In this document: positions 1 to 6,950 of the stretch, one piece after another | How positions within the stretch are numbered: the stretch's first letter is position 1 | How the letters are laid out: the number at the start of each line of letters is the position of its first letter | NCBI GenBank assembly: GCA_018241265.1 | Contig: JAFEEF010000006.1 | Span: 148,894 to 212,893, forward strand | Length of the DNA: 64,000 nt | DNA from: Pseudomonadota bacterium | Lineage (GTDB): Bacteria; Pseudomonadota; Gammaproteobacteria; Burkholderiales; Burkholderiaceae_C | Reading direction: 5' to 3' | Made by a program: the position numbers and the translations under genes | Notes under the pieces: model-generated | The model's input: only the letters and a program-made list of their open reading frames with translations | The model's database searches: none | Told to the model about the DNA's origin: nothing

Positions 1-747
1 GGTCGTGCCCATGCCGAAGTAGACCTCGCGCACCTTCGGATCGTCGCGCACGACCTCGGGCGCGCCGCCCGCGATCAGCATGCCGCGCGCCAGCACCAGC
101 ATGCGATCGGCATGCGCGAACACCACGTCCATGCTGTGCTCGGTGAACAGCACGCCGATCCGGCGTTCGCACGCGAGCCGCTTCGTCAGCGCCATCAGCA
201 GATGGCGCTCGGCCGGGCCCATGCCGGCGGTCGGCTCGTCCATCAGCAGCAGGCGCGGCGCATTCGCGAGCGCGATCGCGAGCTCGACACGCTTCACGTC
301 GCCATAGGCCAGCACGCCCATCGCGCGCTCGGCGGCGTCGGCCATGCCGACGCTGTCGAGCAAGGCGAGCGCCTCCGCACGGAACTGCGTGCGGGCCGGC
401 TGCCAGAAACGCAGCAGCCGATGCGCATGCGACAGGAGCGCGAGCTGCACGTTCTCGATCACGGTCAGCGAGCCGAAGGTCTCGGCGATCTGGAACGTGC
501 GGCCGACGCCGAGGCGCCAGATCGCGTGCGGCTTCTTGCCGACGAGCTCGCTGCCGCCGAGCATCACCGACCCCGAGTCCGGCGCGAGCTGGCCGCCGAC
601 CATGTTGAAGCAGGTCGACTTGCCGGCGCCGTTCGGGCCGATCAGCGCGAGCATCTCGCCCGCGGCGAGATCGAAGCTCACGCCGTCGACCGCACGCACG
701 CCGCCGAACGACTTCGTCAGGCCGCGGACCTGCAGCAAGCCGCTCAT
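1..747 (-). CDS. livG: Branched-chain amino acid type ABC transporter ATP-binding protein (LivG-like), 3' end cut by window edge
   Basis: Cytoplasmic ATPase subunit of a LivGHMK-type importer. From the ATG at 747 the frame is open to base 1 (249 codons), so only the last few residues are missing. The protein starts MSGLLQVRGLTKSFGG and has a Walker A GPNGAGKST near residue 40, a LivG-type QIAETF Q-loop, an ABC signature region written LAYGDVKRVELAIAL, a Walker B LLLMDEP and a switch histidine in FTEHSMD. The start overlaps the permease stop by ATGA (744-747), so the two are translationally coupled. The signature reads YGDVK rather than LSGGQ, as is common in LivG proteins. The transporter class is certain; the substrate is inferred from the catabolic genes upstream in the same operon. 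Confidence 0.9.
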   Translation of the reverse strand, partial: MSGLLQVRGLTKSFGGVRAVDGVSFDLAAGEMLALIGPNGAGKSTCFNMVGGQLAPDSGSVMLGGSELVGKKPHAIWRLGVGRTFQIAETFGSLTVIENVQLALLSHAHRLLRFWQPARTQFRAEALALLDSVGMADAAERAMGVLAYGDVKRVELAIALANAPRLLLMDEPTAGMGPAERHLLMALTKRLACERRIGVLFTEHSMDVVFAHADRMLVLARGMLIAGGAPEVVRDDPKVREVYFGMGTT

Positions 748-2627
748 CCCGGCTCCCGCAGGAACACGCGGCGCAGGCTGCCCGCGATGCCGAGCGGGAA
801 CACCAGCACCAGCGCCAGCATGATCACGCCGAGCAGCGCACGCCAGTAGTCGGTCTGGCGCGCCGCCGTGTCCTGCAGCCAGGTGAAGAGCGCGCCGCCG
901 ACCCACGGTCCGGAGATCGTCTGCAGGCCGCCGAGCAGCACCATCACGAGGCCGTCCACCGACTTGCCGACCGCCAGGGTCTCGGGCGAGATCGTGCCCT
1001 TCGCGAACGCGAACAACGCGCCGGCCAGCCCGGCGACGGTGCCGGCGATGACGAATGCGAGCCATTGCATCCGCGGCACGTCGATGCCGATCGCGCCGGC
1101 CCGCAGCGGCGAGTCGCGACTGCCCCGCAGTGCCAGGCCGAGCGGCGCATGCAGCATGCGGGCGAAGAGCAGGCAGGCCGCGCCGGTGCAGGCCAGGGTC
1201 AGCAGGTAGTAGGCCGGCTTCGGCGCCAGCCACTCGGAAGGCCAGATGCCGATCAGCCCGTTGCTGCCGCCGGTGACCTGATCCCATTGGAAGATCACCG
1301 ACCAGACGATCTGCGCGAACGCCAGGGTCAGCATCGCGAGGTAGACGCCCGAAAGCCGCACGCAGAACCAGCCGAACAGCAACGCGCCGGCGAACGCGAG
1401 CAACGGCGCAAGGACCAGCGCGAGCGGCATCGGCAGCGCGAGGCCGGTCAGCGCGAGCGCCGCGCCATACGCGCCCAGGCCGAAATAGGCCGCATGGCCG
1501 AACGAATGCATGCCCGCCGGCCCCATCGCGAAATGCAGGCTGGCGGCGAACAGCACCGCGATCAGCAGGTCGATCGCGAGCACCACCGCATATGGCGCGA
1601 CCGTCTGCAGCAACGGCACCGCGACGAGCAGCACGAGCGCGACGCTGCCGAGCCGCCGCCAGCGCCTGGGCAAGGGACGCAACGGCGTGTCGAGCGCCGC
1701 CGTCGCGCGCACCGCCGCCTGCGGCTTGCCGAACAGGCCCCATGGCCGCCACACCAGCACCAGCGCCATCACGATGAATTCCGCGACCAGGGTCAGCTTG
1801 CTGAGCGGAAACGGCGAACCGAAGACCGAGATCTCGCCGGCCGCGATGCAGAACGCCTTGACCATCGCGATCACGATGCTCGCGACGAACGCGCCGCCGA
1901 TCGACCCCATGCCGCCGACCACGACGACGACGAAGGCCTCGCCGATCAGCGCGAGGTCGAGGTTGAGGCTCGCCGGCTCGTGCGGCATCTGCAGCGCGCC
2001 GCCGAGTGCCGCGAGGCCGCTGCCGAGCGCGAACACCGACGTGAAGAGCCAGCGCTGGTCGACGCCGAGCGCGCCGACCATCTCGCGGTCCTGCGTCGCG
2101 GCGCGCACCAGGAGGCCGAAGCGCGTGCGCGCCAGCACGAGGCGCAGCAGCACCAGCACGATAGGCCCGAGCGCGATCAGGAACAGGTCGTAGCTCGGGA
2201 ATGGCCGGCCGAGGATGTCGATCGCGCCGCGCAGGCCGGGGGCGCGCGGGCCGAGGATGTCCTCGGGCCCCCAGGCGGCGAGCGTCGCATCGTGGATCAC
2301 GAGCACGAGCGCGAAGGTCGCGAGCAGCTGGTACAGCTCGGGTGCGGCGTAGAGGCGGCGCAGGATCGTGCCTTCGATCGCGGCGCCGAGCAGCCCGACC
2401 AGCAATGCGGCCAGCAGCGCACCGCCCCAGTAGCCGAGCACGCCGCCACCCAAGACGCCGGCCAGCGCGATCGCCGCGTACAGCCCGAGCATGTAGAACG
2501 AGCCGTGCGCGAAGTTGACGATGCGCGTGACGCCGAAGATCAGCGACAGGCCGCTGCCGACGAGGAACAGCGCGGAGGCGGACGCGAGGCCGGTGAGGAA
2601 CTGGAGCAGCAGGGCCGACAGCGTCAT
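744..2627 (-). CDS. Fused LivH-LivM branched-chain amino acid type ABC transporter permease
   Basis: Inner-membrane channel of the importer in one 627-residue polypeptide. The N-terminal half (about 1-290) is LivH-like, with a GLSLIFGVTRIVNFAHGSFY stretch and a VVVVGGMGSIGGA loop; the C-terminal half (about 320-620) is LivM-like, with MHSFGHAAYFGLGAYG and a KGTISPETLAVGKSVDGLVM segment. LivH and LivM are usually separate proteins of about 300 residues, so this is a fusion of both. An in-frame TTG at 2639 would overlap the upstream stop; I prefer the ATG at 2627 because GGCGGA lies about 12 bases ahead of it. The stop overlaps the livG start. Confidence 0.88.
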   Translation of the reverse strand: MTLSALLLQFLTGLASASALFLVGSGLSLIFGVTRIVNFAHGSFYMLGLYAAIALAGVLGGGVLGYWGGALLAALLVGLLGAAIEGTILRRLYAAPELYQLLATFALVLVIHDATLAAWGPEDILGPRAPGLRGAIDILGRPFPSYDLFLIALGPIVLVLLRLVLARTRFGLLVRAATQDREMVGALGVDQRWLFTSVFALGSGLAALGGALQMPHEPASLNLDLALIGEAFVVVVVGGMGSIGGAFVASIVIAMVKAFCIAAGEISVFGSPFPLSKLTLVAEFIVMALVLVWRPWGLFGKPQAAVRATAALDTPLRPLPRRWRRLGSVALVLLVAVPLLQTVAPYAVVLAIDLLIAVLFAASLHFAMGPAGMHSFGHAAYFGLGAYGAALALTGLALPMPLALVLAPLLAFAGALLFGWFCVRLSGVYLAMLTLAFAQIVWSVIFQWDQVTGGSNGLIGIWPSEWLAPKPAYYLLTLACTGAACLLFARMLHAPLGLALRGSRDSPLRAGAIGIDVPRMQWLAFVIAGTVAGLAGALFAFAKGTISPETLAVGKSVDGLVMVLLGGLQTISGPWVGGALFTWLQDTAARQTDYWRALLGVIMLALVLVFPLGIAGSLRRVFLREPG

Positions 2628-2635
2628 GGCGCTCG

Positions 2636-3826
2636 TCAATCCGCCGGCCTGAGCTTCCTCACCTCGTCGTCGCTCGGCAGGTACTTCGCACCGTCGAGAT
2701 AGCGGTAGTCCGTCATCACGCCCTTGTCGCCTTCGAGCTTGGTCTTGCCGAGGTAGGCGCCCATCGTCGACTGGTGGTCGATCGCGCGGTAGGTCACCTT
2801 GCCGAGCGGCGTCGTCAAGGTCAGGCCCTTGAAGGCTTCGATCAGCTTCTCGGTGTCGGTCGACTTCGCCTTCTTCATGCCTTCGGCGAGCGACCAGATC
2901 GTCGAATAGCCGACCACCGAGCCGAGCTTCGGATACTCGTTGTACTTGCGGAAGTAGGCGAGGAAGAACTTCTTGTGCTCGTCCGTCTGGATGCCGTAGT
3001 ACGGATAGCCGGTGACGATCCAGCCGGTCGGCGCCTCGCCCTTCAGCGGCTCGAGGTACTCGGGCTCGCCGGTCAGCAGGCTCACGACCTCGCGGCCCTT
3101 GAACAGCTCGCGCGTGTTGCCCTCGCGCACGAACTTCGTCAGGTCGGCACCGAACAGCACGTTGAAGATCGCATCCGGCTTGGCATCGGCGAGCGCCTGC
3201 GTCACCGGGCCGGCATCGATGCGGCCGAGCGGCGTCGCCTGATCGGCGACGAACTCCACGTCGGGCTGCAACTTTTTCAGCATCGTCTTGAAGGTCGCGA
3301 CCGCCGACTGGCCATACTCGTAGTTCGGGTAGACCAGCGCCCAGCGCTTCTTCTTCAAGGCGGCCGCCTCCGGCACCAGCATCGCGACCTGCATGTAGGT
3401 CGACGGCCGCAGGCGGAAGGTGTAGCGGTTGCCGTTGGCCCAGGTGATCTTGTCGGTGAGCGGCTCGGCCGCCAGGAAGAAGACCTTCTTCTGCTTCGCG
3501 AAGTCGGTGACCGCGAGGCCGGTGTTCGACAGGAAGGTGCCGGCCAGCACCGACACGCCCTCGCGCGACACCAGCTCCTCGGCGACGCGCACCGCATCGC
3601 CCGGGTTGCCGTTGTCGTCGCGCGAGACGACCTGGATCTTCTTGCCGAGCACGCCGCCTGCGGCGTTGACTTCCTCGACCGCGAGCTCCCAGCCCTTCTT
3701 GTACGGATCGAGGAAGGCCGGCTGGGCCTTGTAGCTGTTGATCTCGCCGATCTTGATCGTGTCGTCGGCGTGCGCGGCGACGGCGGCGAGGGCCAGCGTC
3801 AGCGCGGCGAGCAGCGGCTTGGTCAT
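2636..3826 (-). CDS. Periplasmic substrate-binding protein of ABC transporter (LivK-like, type 1 fold)
   Basis: Extracytoplasmic receptor for the importer encoded just downstream. The 396-residue protein opens with a signal peptide, MTKPLLAALTLALAAVAAHA, followed by DDTIKIGEINSYK, the usual first strand of the Peripla_BP_6 family. Further family marks are VNAAGGVLGKKIQVVSRDD and VLAGTFLSNTGLAVTDFA. The ATG at 3826 is chosen because the signal peptide begins there and AGAGAGAG lies upstream; a longer frame to 3922 adds only arginine-rich sequence. Ligand unknown. Its place behind ring-modifying enzymes suggests an aromatic or heteroaromatic acid rather than an amino acid. Confidence 0.88.
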   Translation of the reverse strand: MTKPLLAALTLALAAVAAHADDTIKIGEINSYKAQPAFLDPYKKGWELAVEEVNAAGGVLGKKIQVVSRDDNGNPGDAVRVAEELVSREGVSVLAGTFLSNTGLAVTDFAKQKKVFFLAAEPLTDKITWANGNRYTFRLRPSTYMQVAMLVPEAAALKKKRWALVYPNYEYGQSAVATFKTMLKKLQPDVEFVADQATPLGRIDAGPVTQALADAKPDAIFNVLFGADLTKFVREGNTRELFKGREVVSLLTGEPEYLEPLKGEAPTGWIVTGYPYYGIQTDEHKKFFLAYFRKYNEYPKLGSVVGYSTIWSLAEGMKKAKSTDTEKLIEAFKGLTLTTPLGKVTYRAIDHQSTMGAYLGKTKLEGDKGVMTDYRYLDGAKYLPSDDEVRKLRPAD

Positions 3827-3863
3827 GGTGTGGAAACTCTCTCTGCGGCTGTGGGAAAGACGT

Positions 3864-4469
3864 TCAGCGCTGGCCGTCGAACTTGGAGATCTCGCTCGCC
3901 TGGAGTCCGCCGACGCGCGCATGCGGCCGCGCCCCGGTGGCCATCGCGAGCACCAGCATCATCTCGTCGGGCCGCGGGCCATCGGCGACCGAAACCACGA
4001 GCGTGTCGAAATGGCTGCGCACGTAGGCCGCCATGCGATGGTGCAGCGGGACGTCGATCGCGGTGCCGGCGGGACCGATCTTGCTGGTCGACGGCACGAT
4101 CGCATGCGAGGCCTCGAGCAGGTCGCGCATGCCGTAGCCGCCCGGCACGTGCCAGAGCGCCGCATGCTCGGTCTCGCCGGCCAGGCCGACCAGCGCGCCC
4201 TTGCCGTAGCTCTGGATGCGCGCCGGCCCGCCGAGCGCCCGGATCAGCCGGCCGGCCATCTCGCGGCCGAGCGGCTTCAGCGCTTCCATCATCGGCTGGA
4301 TGTCGTCGACATAGCGGCCGGCGTACGGGTTCTTCACGAGTGCGGCGATGCTGCCGCGCTGCAGCGGCGCATCGAGATGCGGGCCGCCGTCGTGCCACAC
4401 GTCCTCGACCTGCAGCACGAGCTTTCTCACGTCGACGGCGGGCAGGCCGTTGGCAGCCGGGAAGATCAT
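3864..4469 (-). CDS. Amino acid synthesis family protein (DUF1185, PF06684)
   Basis: A 201-residue cytoplasmic protein of a family of small enzymes of unproven reaction, often found beside aromatic or heterocycle catabolism genes. Recognisable family sequence includes VRKLVLQVEDVWHDGGP near the start, NPYAGRYVDDIQPMMEALKPLG around residues 47-68, a GYGMRDLLEASHAIVPSTSK stretch and HHRMAAYVRSHFDTL. The ATG at 4469 overlaps the stop of the UPF0280 gene by ATGA, so the two are co-translated. There is no signal peptide. The family is confident; the chemical step is unknown, and the amino acid synthesis name should not be read as a function here. Confidence 0.8.
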   Translation of the reverse strand: MIFPAANGLPAVDVRKLVLQVEDVWHDGGPHLDAPLQRGSIAALVKNPYAGRYVDDIQPMMEALKPLGREMAGRLIRALGGPARIQSYGKGALVGLAGETEHAALWHVPGGYGMRDLLEASHAIVPSTSKIGPAGTAIDVPLHHRMAAYVRSHFDTLVVSVADGPRPDEMMLVLAMATGARPHARVGGLQASEISKFDGQR

Positions 4470-5425
4470 CGTTCGGACTCCATGCGATGCAGCACGGTGC
4501 CGACGCGGATCCGGTGCGGAGGCGACGGCGGCTGCGGAACGTCGATTCTGGGCCAAGCCGGGGACGCCGTTTCGGCCTGCGCGAACAACGGCCCGACGAG
4601 GCGCAGATGTCCCTGCACGTGCAGCGCCGCGGCGACGATGCGGCCGGCAGCGATCTCGTGCTCGGCCTGGGCGGCGCCGCGGGCCAGCGCGAGGCCGATC
4701 AGCGCGGCCGGCAGCGGCGGCACGTCGCACGTCACGAGCAGATCGCCCAAATCGCTGTCGTCACGCACGCTGTTCGCCGGTCGGCGCACGATGCGCGCGT
4801 CGTCGACGTCGACCGCATTGGCGACCACCGTCGCGGCGGCATCGGCGGCGCTCGCGGTCGCCGCGAAGATCGTCACGCCGTCGGCGATGCCGAGCGAGAA
4901 GCTGCGCCCGCGCCAGCCCGATGTCGCGATGCCGCGCACGCCGTCGGCCGCGGTCAGGCGCAGCCGTGCGTCGAGCGCCGGCGCATCGACATTGCCGACC
5001 ATGCCGATGCGGTATCCGGTGCCGGGCACGAGGCGCAACGCGATGTCGCCGCCGTTGTTGACGCAGGCGCGCGTGATGCGCGGATCGTCGAACGCGACCA
5101 GCAATTCGTCGGCCACGCTGCCGGCCACCGCGGCCATCGCGGTCAGGTAGCGGCCGCCCTGCGCATGCGGCCGGCAGGCATCGACCATGCGGCGCGCGAT
5201 GCGGCCTTGCGGCGCGACGTCGATCGCACCGAGGTTCGCGCGCAGCAGCGGCAGTTCGGCGACGAGCTCGTCGAGCACGCCGACGAAGCGCTGCCAGGCG
5301 CGCTCGAAGCCCGCGGCAGAAGCTTCGGGCGCGCCGTCGGCGCCGACGATGCAATCGATCGGGCCGTGCTGGAAGTGCTGCCGGCCGTCGCCGAGCGCGT
5401 GCCGTTGCGGCCCGGCGCCGGTCAT
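4466..5425 (-). CDS. UPF0280 family protein (ApbE-like superfamily)
   Basis: A 319-residue protein of unknown reaction. It shows the UPF0280 core: MAAVAGSVADELLVAF, then VNNGGDIALRL, then IATSGWRGRSFSLGIADGVTIFA, and an AATVVANAVDVDD segment; this fold belongs to the ApbE-like superfamily of FMN-handling proteins. Both ends overlap neighbours by ATGA (4466-4469 and 5422-5425), placing it between DUF1185 and the 6-hydroxynicotinate reductase-like gene. No signal peptide or lipobox is visible, so it is not a periplasmic ApbE. One inference is flavin or cofactor handling for the reductase; a catalytic role in the pathway is equally possible. Confidence 0.78.
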   Translation of the reverse strand: MTGAGPQRHALGDGRQHFQHGPIDCIVGADGAPEASAAGFERAWQRFVGVLDELVAELPLLRANLGAIDVAPQGRIARRMVDACRPHAQGGRYLTAMAAVAGSVADELLVAFDDPRITRACVNNGGDIALRLVPGTGYRIGMVGNVDAPALDARLRLTAADGVRGIATSGWRGRSFSLGIADGVTIFAATASAADAAATVVANAVDVDDARIVRRPANSVRDDSDLGDLLVTCDVPPLPAALIGLALARGAAQAEHEIAAGRIVAAALHVQGHLRLVGPLFAQAETASPAWPRIDVPQPPSPPHRIRVGTVLHRMESER

Positions 5426-6945
5426 CGCGGCACGCCGGCGAGCGGCCAGGGATTGCCCGAGATGCCGTCGACGAGCCGGTAGCGACCGCCGGCCAGCACG
5501 TCCTCGAGCCGCCGCACCGAGTCCATGTGGCCGCCGAGCGCCTCGTAGTCCGCGCGCCGCATCGTGAACTCGATCGGCGACACGATCGCCGGCGTCGGCA
5601 CCGAACCGAAGCTCGCCGCCGGCATGCGGCTCACGTCGACCATCACGGTGATCCCGCCGCCCGGCCATACATAGACCGGCGCGCCGCCGCAGGTGACGTT
5701 GACGAGCAGGTCCTTGATCGAGCGCGTCAGGCGCACCGGGTTGTCGGTGACGCCGGCGCGCAGCGATCCGCCGGCGCCGGCGACGTACAGCACGGTGCAG
5801 AGCGAAGGCTCGCAGTTCTCGCCGATGCGCTCGACGACGCGCTGCACCGCATCCGGCATCGCCGCCGGCCGCGGTACGAGGTCGCCATCGAGCACGAACC
5901 ACGCCGCGTCCTCGCCGGTCGTCGAAACCATCAGCATGCGCAGCCCGGGACGCGCATGGCGCGGATCCCAGGTCTCGATGATGGCCAGCGGATCGGTGAT
6001 GTCGGTGCCGCCCCAGCCGCTGCCCGGGTTGGCGACCTGGAAGTAGCGTCCCGGCGTCGACTTGCGGCCGCGCAGCCGGATGCCGGTCGGCGCCATGTCG
6101 AGGAACTTGCCGGCCTGGTGCTCGGACAGCACGCCGGTGATGTGGTCGTCGATCACGACCACCTCGTCGACATGGCCGGCCCACTGCGGCGCGAAGATGC
6201 CTATCGTCGCCGAGCCGCAACCGACGCGCATGCGGCGCTCTTCGATGCCGTCGACGATCGGCGCCTGGCCGGCCTGCACCGTGACGGTCGCGCCGCCTTC
6301 GATCGCGAGCTCCACCGGTGCGCGGTTGCCGAGCGCGACCATCATGTCGCAGGCGACCTTGCCTTCGCGCTTCGAGCCGCCGGTCAGGTGGTGCACCCCG
6401 CCGAGCGCGAGGAACTGCGAGCCGTACTCCATCGTCGAGACATGGCCGACCGCTTCGCCCTGGTGGCGCACCGTGGCCTGCTCGGGGCCGAGCCAGCGGT
6501 CGGTGTCGATCTTCACCTTGAAGCTGCAGTAGCTGAAGATGCCTTCGGTGACGACCGTCACCATGTCGACGCCTTCGTGCTTCGAAGCCACGATGAACGG
6601 CGCCGGCTTGTAGTCCGGATAGGTCGTGCCGGCGCCCAGGCCCGAGACGAACACCGGCGCGTCGTCCAGCAGTGCGCCGTTCCAGCCGTCCTTGGCCGCT
6701 TTCCATTCGACGAGTTCGGCGCCGGGCCGCTGCACGAGGTGCACGCTGTCGAGACGGCGCAGCTCCCCGTCGACATTGCCCCAGCGGTCGCAGGCGCCGA
6801 GCTTGCCGGTGCTGATCTGGCACAGCACCGGGCAGGCCTCGCAGCGCACCTTGTCGGCGGCCATGCGCTCGGGCGCGCGCGTGTGCTCGAGCACGACCGG
6901 GATCAGCGGCCGGCCGTCGGAGCGGGGATCGGGGGTGGTGGACAT
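5422..6945 (-). CDS. 6-hydroxynicotinate reductase-like iron-sulfur protein
   Basis: A 507-residue protein resembling the enzyme (Hnr) that reduces 6-hydroxynicotinate to its tetrahydro-oxo form in nicotinate-fermenting clostridia. Cysteines 35, 38, 42 and 52 near the N-terminus (CEACPVLCQISTGKLGACD) look like ligands of a 4Fe-4S cluster. Glycine-rich segments follow, including GAGTTYPDYKPAPF, a MRVGCGSATIGIFAPQWAGH stretch and GSGWGGTDITDP. It follows the molybdenum hydroxylase by 5 bases and overlaps UPF0280 by ATGA. The pairing of a hydroxylase with a ring reductase matches the first two steps of nicotinate fermentation, but the true substrate is not shown by the sequence. Confidence 0.75.
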   Translation of the reverse strand: MSTTPDPRSDGRPLIPVVLEHTRAPERMAADKVRCEACPVLCQISTGKLGACDRWGNVDGELRRLDSVHLVQRPGAELVEWKAAKDGWNGALLDDAPVFVSGLGAGTTYPDYKPAPFIVASKHEGVDMVTVVTEGIFSYCSFKVKIDTDRWLGPEQATVRHQGEAVGHVSTMEYGSQFLALGGVHHLTGGSKREGKVACDMMVALGNRAPVELAIEGGATVTVQAGQAPIVDGIEERRMRVGCGSATIGIFAPQWAGHVDEVVVIDDHITGVLSEHQAGKFLDMAPTGIRLRGRKSTPGRYFQVANPGSGWGGTDITDPLAIIETWDPRHARPGLRMLMVSTTGEDAAWFVLDGDLVPRPAAMPDAVQRVVERIGENCEPSLCTVLYVAGAGGSLRAGVTDNPVRLTRSIKDLLVNVTCGGAPVYVWPGGGITVMVDVSRMPAASFGSVPTPAIVSPIEFTMRRADYEALGGHMDSVRRLEDVLAGGRYRLVDGISGNPWPLAGVPR

Positions 6946-6950
6946 GCGGT

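Noticed and set aside
1065..2702. Long plus-strand open frame (545 codons) opposite the LivHM permease
   Set aside because: Arginine, glutamine and glutamate-rich sequence with no motif, exactly antisense to a clear transporter; an artefact of GC-rich third positions.
2774..5482. Plus-strand open frame of 902 codons opposite LivK, DUF1185 and UPF0280
   Set aside because: It spans three genuine minus-strand genes with ATGA overlaps and reads as low-complexity Arg/Ala/His.
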